A program made the position numbers and the translations under genes. Shown here one piece after another: positions 12,901 to 24,319 of a stretch of 30,955 nt of DNA. The first letter of the stretch is position 1. The number at the start of each line of letters is the position of its first letter. The notes below the pieces were generated by a model. It was not told the origin of the DNA, ran no database searches, and saw only the letters and a program-made list of their open reading frames with translations. This DNA comes from Irineochytrium annulatum (Eukaryota; Chytridiomycota; Chytridiomycetes; Chytridiales; Chytridiaceae): contig JADGJL010000130.1 in assembly GCA_027600665.1 (NCBI GenBank), forward strand, positions 1 to 30,955, given 5' to 3'.

Positions 12901-13441
12901 TCGCCGCGTGCGCGGACGCCGTCATCGCCGCGCTTTGCTCCGACATCATCGAGTTGAACGACCTGTTCTCTATTGACTGGCTGCTCTGGACGGCAGCAAA
13001 GCTCTTTGCGCGACTAGCGCGCCGGATCGCGGGGTGGCTGACCTTCTTCGTCGGGTTATGCACAACCACGTCAATGAAGCCGCTTGAGTTGATAGAGAGC
13101 ACGCTGGCACGGTGGTGGCTGCTGGCGGATATGGCGGCCTCCACACAGGCGTCCACGAGACCGGACCCGTCCTCGTCCTTGCCGACCCGACTCGCGTGCA
13201 GATACGCGTCATGGCAATCAGTCGCGTGGTTTCCCGGCCCGAGCGCGTGGAGAAGCAGCTATACACCCTGACAGTTAGGCCCCGCTTCGTGACGCGTAAG
13301 ACAAAGTCTCCGCACCTCCTCCATCTCGGTCTGCAGCTCCCTCAAAGCATTCTGCTGCTCCCGAAGCGCTATCTGCTGGTCTCTGAGCGCGGTCCCCTGC
13401 TTTCTCAGGCGCGTCAGCAGGCGCCGGACGTTGTCCTCCAT
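9957..13441 (-). CDS. HCN/CNG-like cyclic-nucleotide-binding cation channel with atypical pore, 957 aa
   Basis: Ten exons: 13441-13265, 13177-12586, 12524-11766, 11698-11505, 11433-11175, 11117-11000, 10939-10777, 10699-10547, 10478-10116, 10052-9957 (2874 nt). The N-terminal half is a short Gln/Arg coiled coil followed by Ser-rich disorder to about residue 440. S1 is near 495-520, S2 about 527-545, S3 about 575-600, S5 about 638-665 and S6 about 718-745. An HCN-type C-linker follows (EKLDEVNEFMEEKQLPLDVR..YYTLKYHGKYFD), then a cyclic-nucleotide domain (about 835-930). Its phosphate cassette is FGEVALLDSSPRSATIRA, with E891 and R900 at the ligand-contact spacing. The filter reads VTGYK (G709-Y710-K711), not GYG, and S4 has few basic residues. 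The S1 junction uses a GTATGT donor; intron 4 has a perfect TACTAAC branch point. The first two exons and the start are least certain. Confidence 0.83.
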
Positions 13442-13830
13442 GGGCTCCCAAATGCTGCAAGGGTTGTGTAGATGGTTCTTCGGTAAATCGACATGCTGGC
13501 CCCATTGTGGACGAGCCTGGTCTCGAAATCGCGATGGGATCAACAAACGACACCTGACAATGTGTCGCCCCTCTGTCAATCGCCCTCGACGTAAATCAAC
13601 TGAAAGACGATGACCGAGCGATGACCATCGATAGCATCGACTCGATCCCGACTATCTAATGGTCGGCAATTCACGGTTAGCTGCGTGGAAGGTCTCTATA
13701 ATCCATGAAAGTCGTCGCGTCGACATATTAAGTGATGGAGGTGACGCTGGCTTTATGCAACCTTCGTCGAATAAAATAATTTTTCTGCATATGCCAACAG
13801 TCTCTTCATTTCACTACGGGTCCCCAACCA
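13442..13830. other. Intergenic: channel upstream region and NOC2 3' flank
   Basis: An open frame continues upstream of the chosen channel start to about 13579 without an ATG, so the first coding exon might extend here. Otherwise nothing recognisable. Confidence 0.4.
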
Positions 13831-16360
13831 TTAATCCTCATCCTCAACCTCAACCTCACTCTTTCGCGCACCCCCGCTTTGAACTCGCGTCCGTAGCGAG
13901 CTGGCGTTTTCCGCCCGTATTTTCCTCCGGGATGTCGCGTATTTCCGTAACGGGGATGCTAGGGGCTCCAGGTTCATGGAGAACGCATCCTGTCGCAAAA
14001 CATCAGTCGATGCAAATGACCAAAAGCGAAACAAAGCCAAACGTACCGCGCGCCCTTCATCCTTTGGACTAAAGTCGACCTCCGCTCGCTTTATCTCAAT
14101 GAACTTTGAGTTCGACTCGAGCGCGTCAATGAGTTGCTGTATCTGTTTGTTGACGACGAAATTCTTCGAGTGCTTAACGAACCTCCGGAACTGGTAAATA
14201 GCTGTAAGGCAAAAAAAAATTGACAATCTACAAATCAGACGTACCTGGAAGATAGCCGGGATCGCAAGCTCCGGGAACGAGATGGAAAGGGCGAAGCAGT
14301 CGTAGTGGTCAATAATAAGGGACAAGAACTCCTCCGCGACCCCGACTTGGTAGACCCTCGTCCCGATATACTCCGCGGGGGCTTTCAGCGCAAGCGTAAA
14401 GTCCAGCTGTTTCAGAGTACTCGGCTTGCCGGACCGCTTCATTTCGGCAGACTCGAAAATCTGGGCCGACAATTAGGAAAAAAAAAAAAAAAAAAAATCT
14501 AAGGACATACTCACCTCGAAAAAATTTGAAGCCAGCGGGATGAACGTATGCGTCGTCCGACTGATATCGTTCAAAACCTTCAAACACTGAAACCGGAACG
14601 GGAAGTGCTTCGCCGACGGCTTCAACCGAATGACCCCGAGGACGACTTGCACGAACGGGTAAATGAGCGGCTTCAGCGCCTCCCCGCCGCCCGCCTCTGG
14701 CCCCGACCCCCTCTCGCAGTAACATCCAAGCACGGCCGCCCAAAGCCGCATGCAGTGGACAAACGGCCAGTTGTATACGTTCTTGAACGCCTCCTTCGAC
14801 CCCGAGGTGATGGCGTTCCGCAACAAGATCGCCAGCTGACGGATGTACGTGAATCCAAAGTGGTAGGTTGTCCCGACATCGATGCCCATGATTTCGACTA
14901 GGCAATTGATCATGAAGATGATGGCACTCCATGTGTGTACGTTCGTGCCCCGGGAAGCGGTAGAGAAGGTGGTGTACAGTCCTTTGATCGCCAAATCCAG
15001 GAATGGTGAGGGTGAGCTCAGGGCAAGACTTCGGATTGACAAGAAGGACACTACGCGGATGGCGGGAGTTGTTGACGTCCATAGGTTTAACAATTGCTGG
15101 CGAAGCCCGTAAGTTACCACCAATGATGATTGGGCAAACCTTCAGGTATTCCTTGCCAACTTTCGGGAAACAGGCAAAGAGGCTGACGCAGCACTGGAGC
15201 TCCTTCAAGACGAACGTCAAAACGCCTTCATCCGTGATTTGCTGCAGAATCTTAACAGACGCTTTAACAAAGGACTTCACAAGCGTGGAGAGCTTCTTCC
15301 ATTTCGGTGCGGCAGAAGGGAGGGCTTTCTTCCTGAAAAATCTGCGTTAGCACAAGCTTGAGCTTCAAAAGCTCACCCTTTCACTGTCTTCGTCGGGAGG
15401 TGGTGGCTGACGGTCGGTCCGACATATTTCATCGCCGTGATGATGATTTGATTGTAAACCGCCTTGTCCTCAACGCGGTATGCTCTCCGGCTCTTCTTGT
15501 CCGAGTCGGCCTCCCCCATCCCCAATGCCGCATTCAGCGCCGTCACCATCTTCCGCGCAGCCTTGACAGAATGCGACTGAATCAAGGCCTGCTTCCACTT
15601 GTTGACCATTTGCCTCGTGATAACCTCCGTCCCATCCGCGGCCGCATCGTTAGCAGCAACCTTCCGCCGTGGCACCGGCACATCGTCGTCATCCTCGGCA
15701 TCCTCATCATCTTCGTCCTGCTCCATCCCATCCACGTCCGACGTCGCCTCGGCCTCGTCGTCGTCATCAAACCGCAATAGCTCGGGGTCATTCTCCATCA
15801 GGAACTGATAAAAAACAGGGTCCTTCTCCTTCATCTTCTCCAGCTCCTCCTTGTGGCTCGAGATCTCGCTTCGCAGGCGCGTCCGCTTCGACTTGAACTC
15901 CGAGTCGCTCTCCTCGTCGCCCCCCTCCGAGTTGGCGTCCTCCTCCGCGTCGGACTCCATCAAGTCTTCCACCCCTTCGTCATCATCCTCGTCGTCGTCC
16001 TCTTCCACATCATCATCCATCTCCGCGTCCTCATCGTGGTCGTCGCTGTCATCATCGTTCCCGAACGCCGAATCCCCAGTCAGGTTCGGCAGCGCCGGAT
16101 CAAGTGAGAAGCCCGCCGCGTCGTCATCGTCGTCGGAGCCCAGATCGTCAGCGTCCGGCGCGCCAGTCGCGGATTTCCGCCCAGCGCCCGGTTCCGGCCT
16201 GCCCACAGGCTTCTTCTTCCGGTGTTGATGGTCCTTCTTGAACTTCTTCCGCCTCTCCAACTCGCCCTTCAACTCTTTATTACATTTAAGGAACAGACTG
16301 ATGGGGGATCACCTTTAAATGCTTGTGCTGGAACTTCTTCGTCCGCTTGTTCACCACCAT
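13831..16360 (-). CDS. NOC2: NOC2 family nucleolar complex protein, 745 aa
   Basis: Seven exons: 16360-16313, 16272-15377, 15332-15140, 15096-14515, 14460-14245, 14190-14047, 13989-13831 (2238 nt, phases agree). The start is basic (NKRTKKFQHKHLK), as is usual for nucleolar NOC2. A long Asp/Glu tract follows (about 40-130 and again near 175-200), then KEKDPVFYQFLMENDPELL, a family signature. The helical NOC2 domain (about 315-690) includes KWKKLSTLVKSFVKA, ACFPKVGKEYLKQLLNLW, YIRQLAILLRNAI, WPFVHCMRLW and PLIYPFVQVVLGVIRL, ending in a basic tail. NOC2 pairs with NOC1 and NOC3 to move 60S pre-ribosomes from nucleolus to nucleoplasm; that role is family knowledge. Only 110 bp separate its start from the possible + strand small gene. 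Confidence 0.92.
14478..14497. repeat. 20-base A homopolymer inside a NOC2 intron
   Basis: A run of 20 A on the + strand (T on the coding strand) in the intron 14461-14514. It supplies an extreme pyrimidine tract upstream of the CCCAG acceptor. Its length may be unreliable in sequencing. Confidence 0.8.
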
Positions 16361-16469
16361 GTTGCTTGATGTTGTGTGGCAAAGAAAAACGACCTAGACA
16401 ACCTCAAGAGATTTTGACAATTCCGCACTTCTATTTCCACAACGGGTGGTGAAAGGATTTACGCCCCGG

Positions 16470-16774
16470 ATGACCACTCCTTCTAACTCAAGTTCGTCGG
16501 AGGGGCGGAAGATGGACTGTGATGGCAGCCAATCAATCGTCCAGGGGACCGAGATGCCATCTGTCCTGACACAGTCAGTAAGGCATCTCGGTCTCCCTCA
16601 TGCGCTCGGGAACATTGTTGAGGTGAGGATAGTTCAGCCGGTTTTTGCCAGCTGGAACGCGAGTAAAAAGTGAGCGATGAGCGGGAACCTCAGGAACAGG
16701 AGCTACCGGAACAGCATCTGGCGGAAGGACTGGCGATGATCTCCAACAACGAATTGGGGCTCATGAAGTCTTGA
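16470..16774 (+). CDS. Possible small two-exon gene, about 77 aa, unknown
   Basis: Exon 16470-16622 begins MTTPSNSSSSEGRK and ends HALGNIVE at a GTGAGG donor. After a 71-nt intron, of the usual size here, an exon from 16694 reads EQELPEQHLAEGLAMISNN and stops at 16774; an alternative acceptor after 16681 would add four residues. Both halves look more protein-like than chance and the phases agree. It is divergent from NOC2. I recognise no family, the exon contains a 12-bp inverted repeat, and the gene is short, so it may be spurious. Confidence 0.35.
16547..16593. repeat. Perfect 12-bp inverted repeat with 23-nt loop
   Basis: GACCGAGATGCC (16547-16558) is repeated inverted as GGCATCTCGGTC (16582-16593). 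The loop contains a smaller CTGA..TCAG pair. It could fold as a DNA or RNA hairpin. Confidence 0.7.
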
Positions 16775-17611
16775 AGATGTGGCTTACCTTATACAACAGG
16801 CTTCTTCCCATACATCACCCTGTCCGGCAAAGACGGCGCTGAATTCTTGCCTCGGTTTTGCCTTGTCTGCCTGGAAAAGCTTGTACATGCCTCTTGTGTC
16901 GACTGTCATTGCGGAGGTCTTGAACGTCGAGGCAATCGGTATCAAAGGGGACGTGGCCCGAACGCCCAAAATCCTCTCTTAACAGCAGTAACAGATATAA
17001 AATCTTTACTTCTCTTAGTCACCTACGCCCAACACTTATGAACTAACGACTTACGTCAGAGCTACGGTTCCGCAGGGAAGGGACCGCAATACAAACGCAG
17101 CTCTCCTACCCGACAAATCACAACTGTCGAATCCCATAGATTGACATACATCCTACGGTGATACCTCCGGTATTATAGTGGGTTACCCCCTTAAATTTCC
17201 AGCACAAGCATGCCGCGCAAGCATGTTTACCCGCTCAACCCATAAAGTGATTATTGGTATGCTAAAATCCTCGGAAGGCATACCCGGCATACGACGACGA
17301 GTGAGTAGCCCTCGTCCTAGTTATCGCCCAGTTACCTTTTCCACTATAGCTTTAGCTAGTGGTTTTTGGCGCGTGACTGGTAGACTTAGATATGGCTTAC
17401 CCTTATCTTCGGAGTACGTTGGTTATGTTCTACCTATGTATTTTACGCCCTACCAACTTATTATCCGCGTTAGCAGGCACGGCTAAGGATGGCTATGATT
17501 GGTAGTACCGGTAGACTGTTTTGTGGGATAGTGCGGCGCTGATGATGCACTAGATTTACATAGTGTAGCATGAGTTAGAATTGAGTTGACAGCGAACCAC
17601 CTGAGGACCGG

Positions 17612-17641
17612 CGTCGCAAGGCGACGGCCAGACGGCTGGCC
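17612..17641. repeat. Two adjacent short hairpins
   Basis: CGTCGC/GCGACG (17612-17617, 17621-17626) is followed directly by GGCCAG/CTGGCC (17626-17631, 17636-17641). The arms are perfect 6-mers in a locally GC-rich patch. Function unknown. Confidence 0.5.
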
Positions 17642-18036
17642 GGGTCGCCCTGACGCTACGCTGCAATAAACCGCACATCGACCACACATTGTGTGCCTAC
17701 CATCCCCTGAATACCCCAGCACGACTAACAGCACGGGAGCTCCCTCACCCTCTAGCCGCAGGTCCCGAACGGTCAGTGATCGCCAAGAAGGAAGGCCCGT
17801 GGAGGGTAGGGGCCTTGGTAGAACTGCGTAAACCACCGGCGAAACGGATATAATCCTGAGGTGCGGCAGGCTGGACCAGACTGGAGTTAGGAGAAGGACC
17901 AGTCGGAGCACGCAGATAATGAGCCCTTCGGAGCCAGGATACATCGACTGTTAGAGTGAGTAGGCAGTGTCGAACTTCGAACAGCACCACGCGACGAGTT
18001 CAAGACCTACGACGCGCCAACACTAGAGTACGGACA

Positions 18037-18054
18037 CTAGCATAGCTAGCATAG
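18037..18054. repeat. Tandem 9-bp duplication CTAGCATAG
   Basis: Two exact copies at 18037-18045 and 18046-18054, followed by T-rich sequence and ATTCATTCATTCA. It could be a scar or edge of old inserted DNA, but no partner repeat was found. Confidence 0.6.
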
Positions 18055-19161
18055 GTTGTTTATTGTTATTCATTCATTCACCATTAATACATGAGCTTAC
18101 GCTCTCTTGCCCTATGGCGCCCATCATCTGACACCCGCGCTATGCGCCTTACCTTGCGACGTGTATGCCTCGCTCGAGAGCTAGATATAGACTTACTCTG
18201 TATTTCCGACGACTTAGATCGTCTACGGGGTTGGAGTAGCGACCCTTCCCCTATGGTCTTGCACCGTGTGCCTTAGAACGCGTGCACGACGTGTAACACC
18301 TTGCGTGTCACCCGGCTTAGTGCCCGGCTCTGAGTTAAGATAGGCTTACCTGTTCTAGCTGTGGAGCTTTGGAGGCTACGACGCCGAGGACGCGACACAA
18401 CACGTTATGTCTGACGATACCTCGAGTTCCTCCACACCAATTTGCCAAAGCCTTTCACCGGCACTACGGACTTGGACCTCCAACTTTGGCTCGATACCGA
18501 GTATAAGAACTCCCTTCGACTCTCAAGCGGAATCAAAGTGATTTAAACCCGACGCTGCCTATTCCTATCTCTCCCGAAAACGCCCCATGGGTTGCAGCGA
18601 TTGCGTTAGGACAGACGGCCATATGAGTACGAGCATTTTGTGCGGGCGTGAGCGAAACCACGTTGTCGGCAAGACCCTTGAACGAAGAAACGATAAGGAT
18701 TTGCTTCGCAAGGGAAGCGGGGATATACCAGGACAGCCTTATCTTGGCCCTGGTCCAAGTCAAGCTTATGAAGGATCTACCAGACAAGAACTATGTCTCC
18801 ATCCTCAAGCACGAATACGGACCTTGCGATGTGTCAAAAGTAGTTTAAGGGAGGATGACAAGATAAGCATTTTCCGATAGTCCAGTCTTTTGCACTTGAC
18901 AAAGGATTGCAAGTTGTTCGTCTGGAATTACCAGACACCAGAGCTTTTACGACACAAGTGTACTAATGCAGTTTATTGACGAAATCTATGGAGTGGCGAA
19001 GGCGAATAGTACTTCAGACTCCCCAATGCTGCAATTCATTTGTAGATCTATCATGTGGAACATACAGAAGGAAACCTGAAGCAGGGTAGAAAGCGAGCTC
19101 TTCGTCGATGACGTGAGGCAAAAAAATATGTGGACACGACGCGCGACAAAAAAGGGCGCTT

Positions 19162-22005
19162 TTACGCCGAATCGTAGGCGTCGAACGTCGTTAGGGCGAT
19201 CGCGAAGGCCTCCAGCGGCGTCATCGGGTACCTGACGTCCAGCGTGAAGTAGTCGGGGCCACATCGGCCGAACTGCATGATAATGTAGGAGTCTGTGATG
19301 CAATGTAAGTAACCCAGAAAATCACTACAAAATACACTGCGCCAAAAACCGCGACACGTACCGTTTTTGCCAACAATGAGCTGGAAATTCTTGATGCTCG
19401 GCTGCGTGACACGGCCGCCAAAGTTCAGGCAGTGGGACTGGGTCGTTTCGTTCCACCTCGGCGGCTTGTTGCCGAGGAACAGCAACTTGTCCGTGTTTTG
19501 GTTCTTGACGTCCGTCATGATGTCGGTCGTCAGGTTCTCCTGTGCGTTACGAAAGTGGACGACCAGTCAGTTCATCATCACCACTCCGTTATTGGTCTGG
19601 TATCTTACCAGCTCCTCGGTGACATTCAATGACGGAATGGCGACTGACATCTCCCTAGGGAGCACGGTTTTGCTCTAAACACAGTACAACGTCAATATGA
19701 ATTCTCGAGATGCGAAATTGCATAACAACATACGTAGGTGATAGCAGCAAGCTCCTTCAGACCCTTATCCTTCTCATTCTTGTTGTACGTCCTCGCATCG
19801 AAGAGCGTAAACACGGTCCTCTGATAATTCGCCCTCAGCTTCGCAGCGTAATGGCTCCCCTCCTTCGTTAAATCCTCCTGGGACGTCGAGATCAGGTAGT
19901 TGACGCTCTTGCTCTTCTTCCTCTTCCTCGCCGCGAGCAGAAACCTATCATTTGCCTCGTTGTACAAGAAGAAAGACGGATACGATTTCTCGAGCAGGTT
20001 CTTCTTCCTGTACAGCTTACACCTCAGGATCTGATCCTGTGGCACTCGCGCGTGCACCATGACCACGAGCATATCAGTCGGTTTCACGCTCGAGTCGAGC
20101 TGGATTTCGTTTCCGTTGCTCTTCTCCTTGTCGTCCTCCTCCTGCCCAACCATCGTCACAAGCTCTTCCAGCGGCGCGGGGCCTGCCAGCGGCGTAACGG
20201 CGTTCGCGCCCTCATCCGCGTCGGCGTCGGCGTCCGCATCCGCGATCGCGTCCTCGTCGTCACCCAAACGGTTCTTCCGAACTTTCTTCGTCTTAGGTGG
20301 TGGGGAACCAACCGGGTTCGTCACGAGCGTCGAGCTGAACTCGGGCTCCTCGTCGCCGAGCGCACGGCCGTCCGCGCCGCCACGCGTCACTGGTCCATCG
20401 TCGTCGTCGTCGTCGTCGTCTTCATCAGAATCATCCTTGACGGCTAGCCTGCGCGCGGCGGACGGCTTAGCGGGCTCGGGACGGACCTCCAGCTCGTCGT
20501 CCTCGCCCTCGGTTGGGTCGTACGGCTTTGCAAATGCCGACAAATCGATCTTTCGCGGTGGAGATGGCAGAGGCAGTTGTCCCATCGACCCGCTGTTCGG
20601 GATCTTTCCGGCAGAGGTCATGGCAACAGCGATGGCGCTGACGAGACCCGAGGCCGTCGCTGGGCTGCCTGCGACGGGTCGGGTCGGGGATGAGGAGAGA
20701 GGGCTAGCCAAGGAAGGCGGCGTGGACGAGGGATCCGCGATGAGGTTACGGCGTTGCATGAAGTCCTTGTACTCGCCGCCGCCGTGCGAGGGAGAAAGAG
20801 GGCTGGTAACGTGGGTGGAGGTGAGGAGGGTGCTGGCGGACGATCGGCCGAAGTCGGCGCGGAAGGGGTCGACGGGACCATCGTCAAAGGAGTAGAAGGC
20901 GTTGCCGGGGCTGTACGGCCTGGAAAAAGAGTCTACGTGCGCATTGCATTAGGACTTGGCGTAAAGGAAACAAAAGAAAGAGATACACCGCGGACTAACC
21001 CAAAGAGCCGTAGTTCTTGCTGCTACTGCTTCTCTCCTCCTCCAACTTTTTTGCCTGCACGGCCTTCAGCTCCTCGTCCGTCGGCATCGGCCCCGAAGCA
21101 ATGGTCGACTTCCTCAGCTTGAAATTATCTGGCAAAGCGGCTCCCGCGCCCCATGGCCTCTGCCTCTCCTGGGCCATCGAGAACGCCCCAATGCTCAACG
21201 ACGGATCCTCTTGCTGCTGTTGCTGCGCGACCTGCGACGTGCTTGCATACAACGCGTCCTTAGACAAGTAGTTCGCCTTCACGGTCGTCGCCCCGGGCTG
21301 GGTCGGCTGGGCCGGTGGCGGCGTAGGGTTGTGTGCGGCCGGATCCGCCAACACGTCGCCCCTAACAGCATTCGTCCTCTCCGCGGGTGCTGTCACGGCC
21401 ACGGCCGGTCCGGAGACGGACCTCGAGGACTCCGACGCCCTTCCCGTATGCGTTGTCGAGGTCCTTACGCCCCTCCTCTGCTGCACACCCGCGACGGCCG
21501 GCGGACGCGGTCTGCTGACCTTCGAGTCCGGGATCACAGCGCCGCCGGATGACGACGACGACGAGTTACGCGCCGTCCTCGCCCCGGCCTCATCGTCGTC
21601 ATCGACGTCCTCCTCCTCCTTTTCTCGTCGCTTGCTGGACCTCTTCTTGCCCGCATCCGCGTGGGCGGACGTGTGCACCGTCGACCTTCTCCGCGGCGAC
21701 TCATTCTCTGCGGCCCTGGCGCTCGTCGCGCGATCGGACGAGGGCTCGCCGATATCTCCTGCGGTGGCTCGGCCGGATCCGGGGGGTGAGGTCGGGTTGC
21801 GGAGCGAGACTGGGGCCTCGCGTCCTTCGACGGTGGCCTTGAGCTTGCCGTATGCCTTGTAGCGGCGGTTGATGTCCGGGTCTGCGGCGATGTCCTTCCT
21901 GTCCGGCTTCCGCCCCTCGCGGGCCGTGAAGGATCGCTCCCAGTCTTTGAGCTCCTTTTTGATGTTCTTCATCTCGGCGCCCACGTCGGCGACATCCTGG
22001 GACAT
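19162..22005 (-). CDS. Tubby C-terminal-domain protein with Sld2/DRC1-like N-terminus, 859 aa
   Basis: Five exons: 22005-21000, 20932-19734, 19674-19609, 19539-19362, 19292-19162 (2580 nt). Residues about 10-55 read KKELKDWERSF, GRKPDRKDIAADPDI, RRYKAYGKLK, the pattern of the Sld2/DRC1 (RecQ4 N-terminal) replication-factor motif. About 540 disordered residues follow, with Asp runs, an Ala-Asp repeat and Gln runs. The Tubby domain (about 605-859) has FLLAARKRKKSKSVNYLIST, whose basic residues match the phosphoinositide site of Tubby. WNETTQSHCLNFGGRVTQ, SIKNFQLI, YIIMQFGRCGPDYFTLD and the closing LEAFAIALTTFDAYDSA follow. Tubby proteins bind PIP2 and act in membrane, ciliary or transcriptional roles. 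The join 21000|20932 keeps frame only with acceptor CACGTAG; a nearer TTTCCAG would shift it. Confidence 0.9.
20398..20420. repeat. TCG trinucleotide run encoding poly-Asp
   Basis: Seven TCG units plus TC on the + strand, read as GAC Asp codons in the Tubby gene. A related GCGTCG/GCATCC hexamer stretch at 20214-20247 encodes alternating Asp-Ala. Both lie in the disordered linker and may vary in length. Confidence 0.75.
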
Positions 22006-22176
22006 TGTCCAAAGGAGAGGGATCGGGGTTGCTGGAAAGGACCGCCTGGATAGATGTTTTGAACCAACGATTTGTAGGCCGTCAAACTTACTAATCTTTG
22101 GCTTTGAACAGTTATAAATACATGTTTACTTTTAAAAAAAGCCAAAATTAACGAGCTAATAAAACAGTCTCTGTCT

Positions 22177-24063
22177 TTAAGCTGCACTGCCCGCCACGTT
22201 CTTCTCCTTTTTTCTCCATTGCCGGCTTTCCACCAACGATCTCGGATCGTGAATATACACTCCATGCCCGATGATGCCGTTCTCGTTAAGAGAGCGCAAA
22301 AGCCCGCCGTTGGCAGTCACGGTCGTGTACTTCTTTTTGTCCCCGGTGCCGAAGATGTTGATCTGCATCGGGGCCATCTGAAAACTCTCGCCCGCCCGCT
22401 CGCCCGCCGCTTTGGCCTTTTTCTTCTTCGATGCGTCGCTTACGGTAGTCGCCTTCAACTCCGTTTGGCTCATCAGCGCCAGGAACCGCGCCGACGGATC
22501 ATCTGGGATCACTCTCACCCTCCCGCGAAGCGGCGCCAGTGGTCCGAGTACCCACTCCCGGTCCTCCTTCTTCACGTCCGATCCGTCGCCGAGTTGGTCC
22601 AGCACCGCAAGACAGCCCTCCACCAAGTCCACCGACGCTGGATCGAATAGGCTGATGGCCCGAAGTTTCTCTCGCGGACCACCAACCACCTTTACTATAT
22701 CGGCCATCTTCGAAAGCGCCGTAAATGTGGTCACTAACTCACGGGGCGGGCGCAAGACGCTTATGAGTTGCGGAAGCAGGGGGCTGGTCTCTTCTTGCTC
22801 CGCCTGCAATTTTCGGATTACGCTCTGAAAAATCTCATCGTACTTAAAAGAGTACAGACCTGAAGTTTGAGAGCAGGTATGTCCAGGGCGGTCTTCGGCA
22901 CGCTATGGAAGCAATTGGTCATGTCGGTAACGAGAGATATCATGGCCGTAACATCCAGATTTAACGTCGAGGTAAGCAGTGAATCCGGGTCGTAAAAGCC
23001 CCCAACATCATCTCCGACAGAGTCCCCAGCTTCCCAATCATCGCACTTCCCCTCGTCGTCCGTCCCAGGCCCCCAAACCGACCTCGACCCCCGCTCAAAC
23101 ACCTCAATAGTGACCCCCATTGCCCTCAACGCGTCCAGGATCCTCTCATCCACAGGCTCCTCGGCCCCATCCTCGCCGCGGACGAAGACAAAAGTAACCT
23201 CTGGCGTCCGGAAATGCACCGGATTTTGCTCGGCCGCAATAAGGAGCTGCCTCGCCTGCCTGAGTATTGGTATGCCGTCGATCTCGAGCGTCGTCATTCC
23301 GCTTATCAGCGGTGCCACCGATGCATCATCGACCGGCGGCTGCTGCGGACGAGCAACGCCTTCGTCCTCATTGTCCTCATCGCTGTTCTGCTCATCGTCC
23401 GATTCGTCATCGCCGTCATCCAACTCCACCCCCACGCCATTCATTTTCCCCGCCTTGACCTTCACCCACTTCACCCCACCCCTCATCACAACGTCCACGC
23501 GTACCGTCTTCGCGCCCCGACCCGGGAGAGAGTACGAGAATGCCTTGAAGACGGCCAGCACGCTCCCGATGTTGTCGCTGAGTGCGCTGGAATGGCTCGG
23601 CGTCTTTCGTGGCTTCAAATTCGGGGTCGACAACGGAGAGCTGGTGGACATGATGATGGTTAGGACGGCGTCGAGGAAGGTCAGGTTGCTGCATTCGACA
23701 TGGCAGGCCTTGATGGTTTCCGGTTTTTGAACGAGCTACATCGCAAACGATAAGAGTCGAGAGCAGGGACTGCTTAGCTCCACAGCACATGCATACCTTC
23801 TCAAGAAAGCGCTTCTCGGCTTTCACTGTCGATATGAGCTTGGTGAAAGCCGTCGTGCTAGGCGAGACGTGGGCCTGATGTTTTGGCAGGGATGGCGTCG
23901 TTCGACGAGTGATAGCTTCAAGCGAATCCAGCAGGTATCCGCTCCGGTTCAGCAACGAACGTGCCCTCCGGACAAGCTCGGCCTGGTCGAACGCTGCGTC
24001 GTCGTCTGGGGTCCTCCCGGTGGTGCATTCGGCGGCCAGCGGCAGGACGACTGGGGCCGTCAT
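22177..24063 (-). CDS. DUF1308 / C7orf25 (UPF0415) family protein, 596 aa
   Basis: Three exons: 24063-23797, 23735-22860, 22824-22177 (1791 nt, all phase 0). The N-terminal helical part includes ELVRRARSLLNRSGYLLD, AEKRFLEKLVQKPETIKACH and ECSNLTFLDAVLTII. It is followed by VRVDVVMRGGVKWVKVKAGK, an acidic insertion (about 165-195), and RQARQLLIAAEQNPVHFRTPE. The C-terminal half has LDVTAMISLVTDMTN (about 346) and INIFGTGDKKKYTTVTANGG (about 536) with YIHDPRSLVES. All match human C7orf25 in order; human is about 420 aa and this is longer by linkers. I recall DUF1308 being grouped with PIN-like nucleases, but cannot confirm it; no activity is claimed. The frame stays open upstream with an ATG at 24165, but similarity begins after 24063. 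It sits head-to-tail with the Tubby gene, 171 bp apart. Confidence 0.88.
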
Positions 24064-24319
24064 AAGAGTCAGAAGAACTTTGACAATACATATATCTGAA
24101 ACTGAGGTGAACCAGGGCTTGTATTCAGCGAGACAAGAGACCGCCAGGAACACGATAAGACGCATATCTAGCCACACGTCTCGTTTGCAAACACGGCAGC
24201 GTCAAAGGGTCTTCTACAGAAACTGAATTGTCTTTATGAAAGGACGCGCAAGGGGCAAACACCAAATGGTATGAGGATTACTGAACAAAGAACAATAGAA
24301 GTTGGTCAAACTGGTCAAT

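Larger units (their letters stand above)
16775..19161. other. 2.4-kb region without a recognisable gene; possibly decayed mobile DNA
   Basis: All ORFs are short (up to about 150 codons), on both strands, and I could not splice them into a product as for every other gene here. Fragments with some protein character are a 61-codon minus frame at 16784-16969, a plus frame at 18407-18541 beginning MSDDTSSSSTP, and a plus frame at 18648-18848. None carries a motif I recognise. The block contains short hairpins and a 9-bp duplication. It may be a degenerate transposable element, but no terminal repeats, reverse transcriptase, integrase or transposase motif was seen. The end near 19161 should also hold the Tubby gene 3' UTR. 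Confidence 0.4.

Noticed and set aside
20059..20895. 278-codon open frame on the + strand
   Set aside because: It lies opposite the disordered Asp/Ser-rich part of the Tubby gene; GC-rich triplet bias keeps the antisense frame open. Its Ser-rich translation mirrors the sense codons.
24064..24177. Upstream extension of the DUF1308 protein with a hydrophobic, signal-like start
   Set aside because: The frame stays open to ATG 24165, but family similarity starts after 24063 and DUF1308 proteins are not secreted as far as I know.
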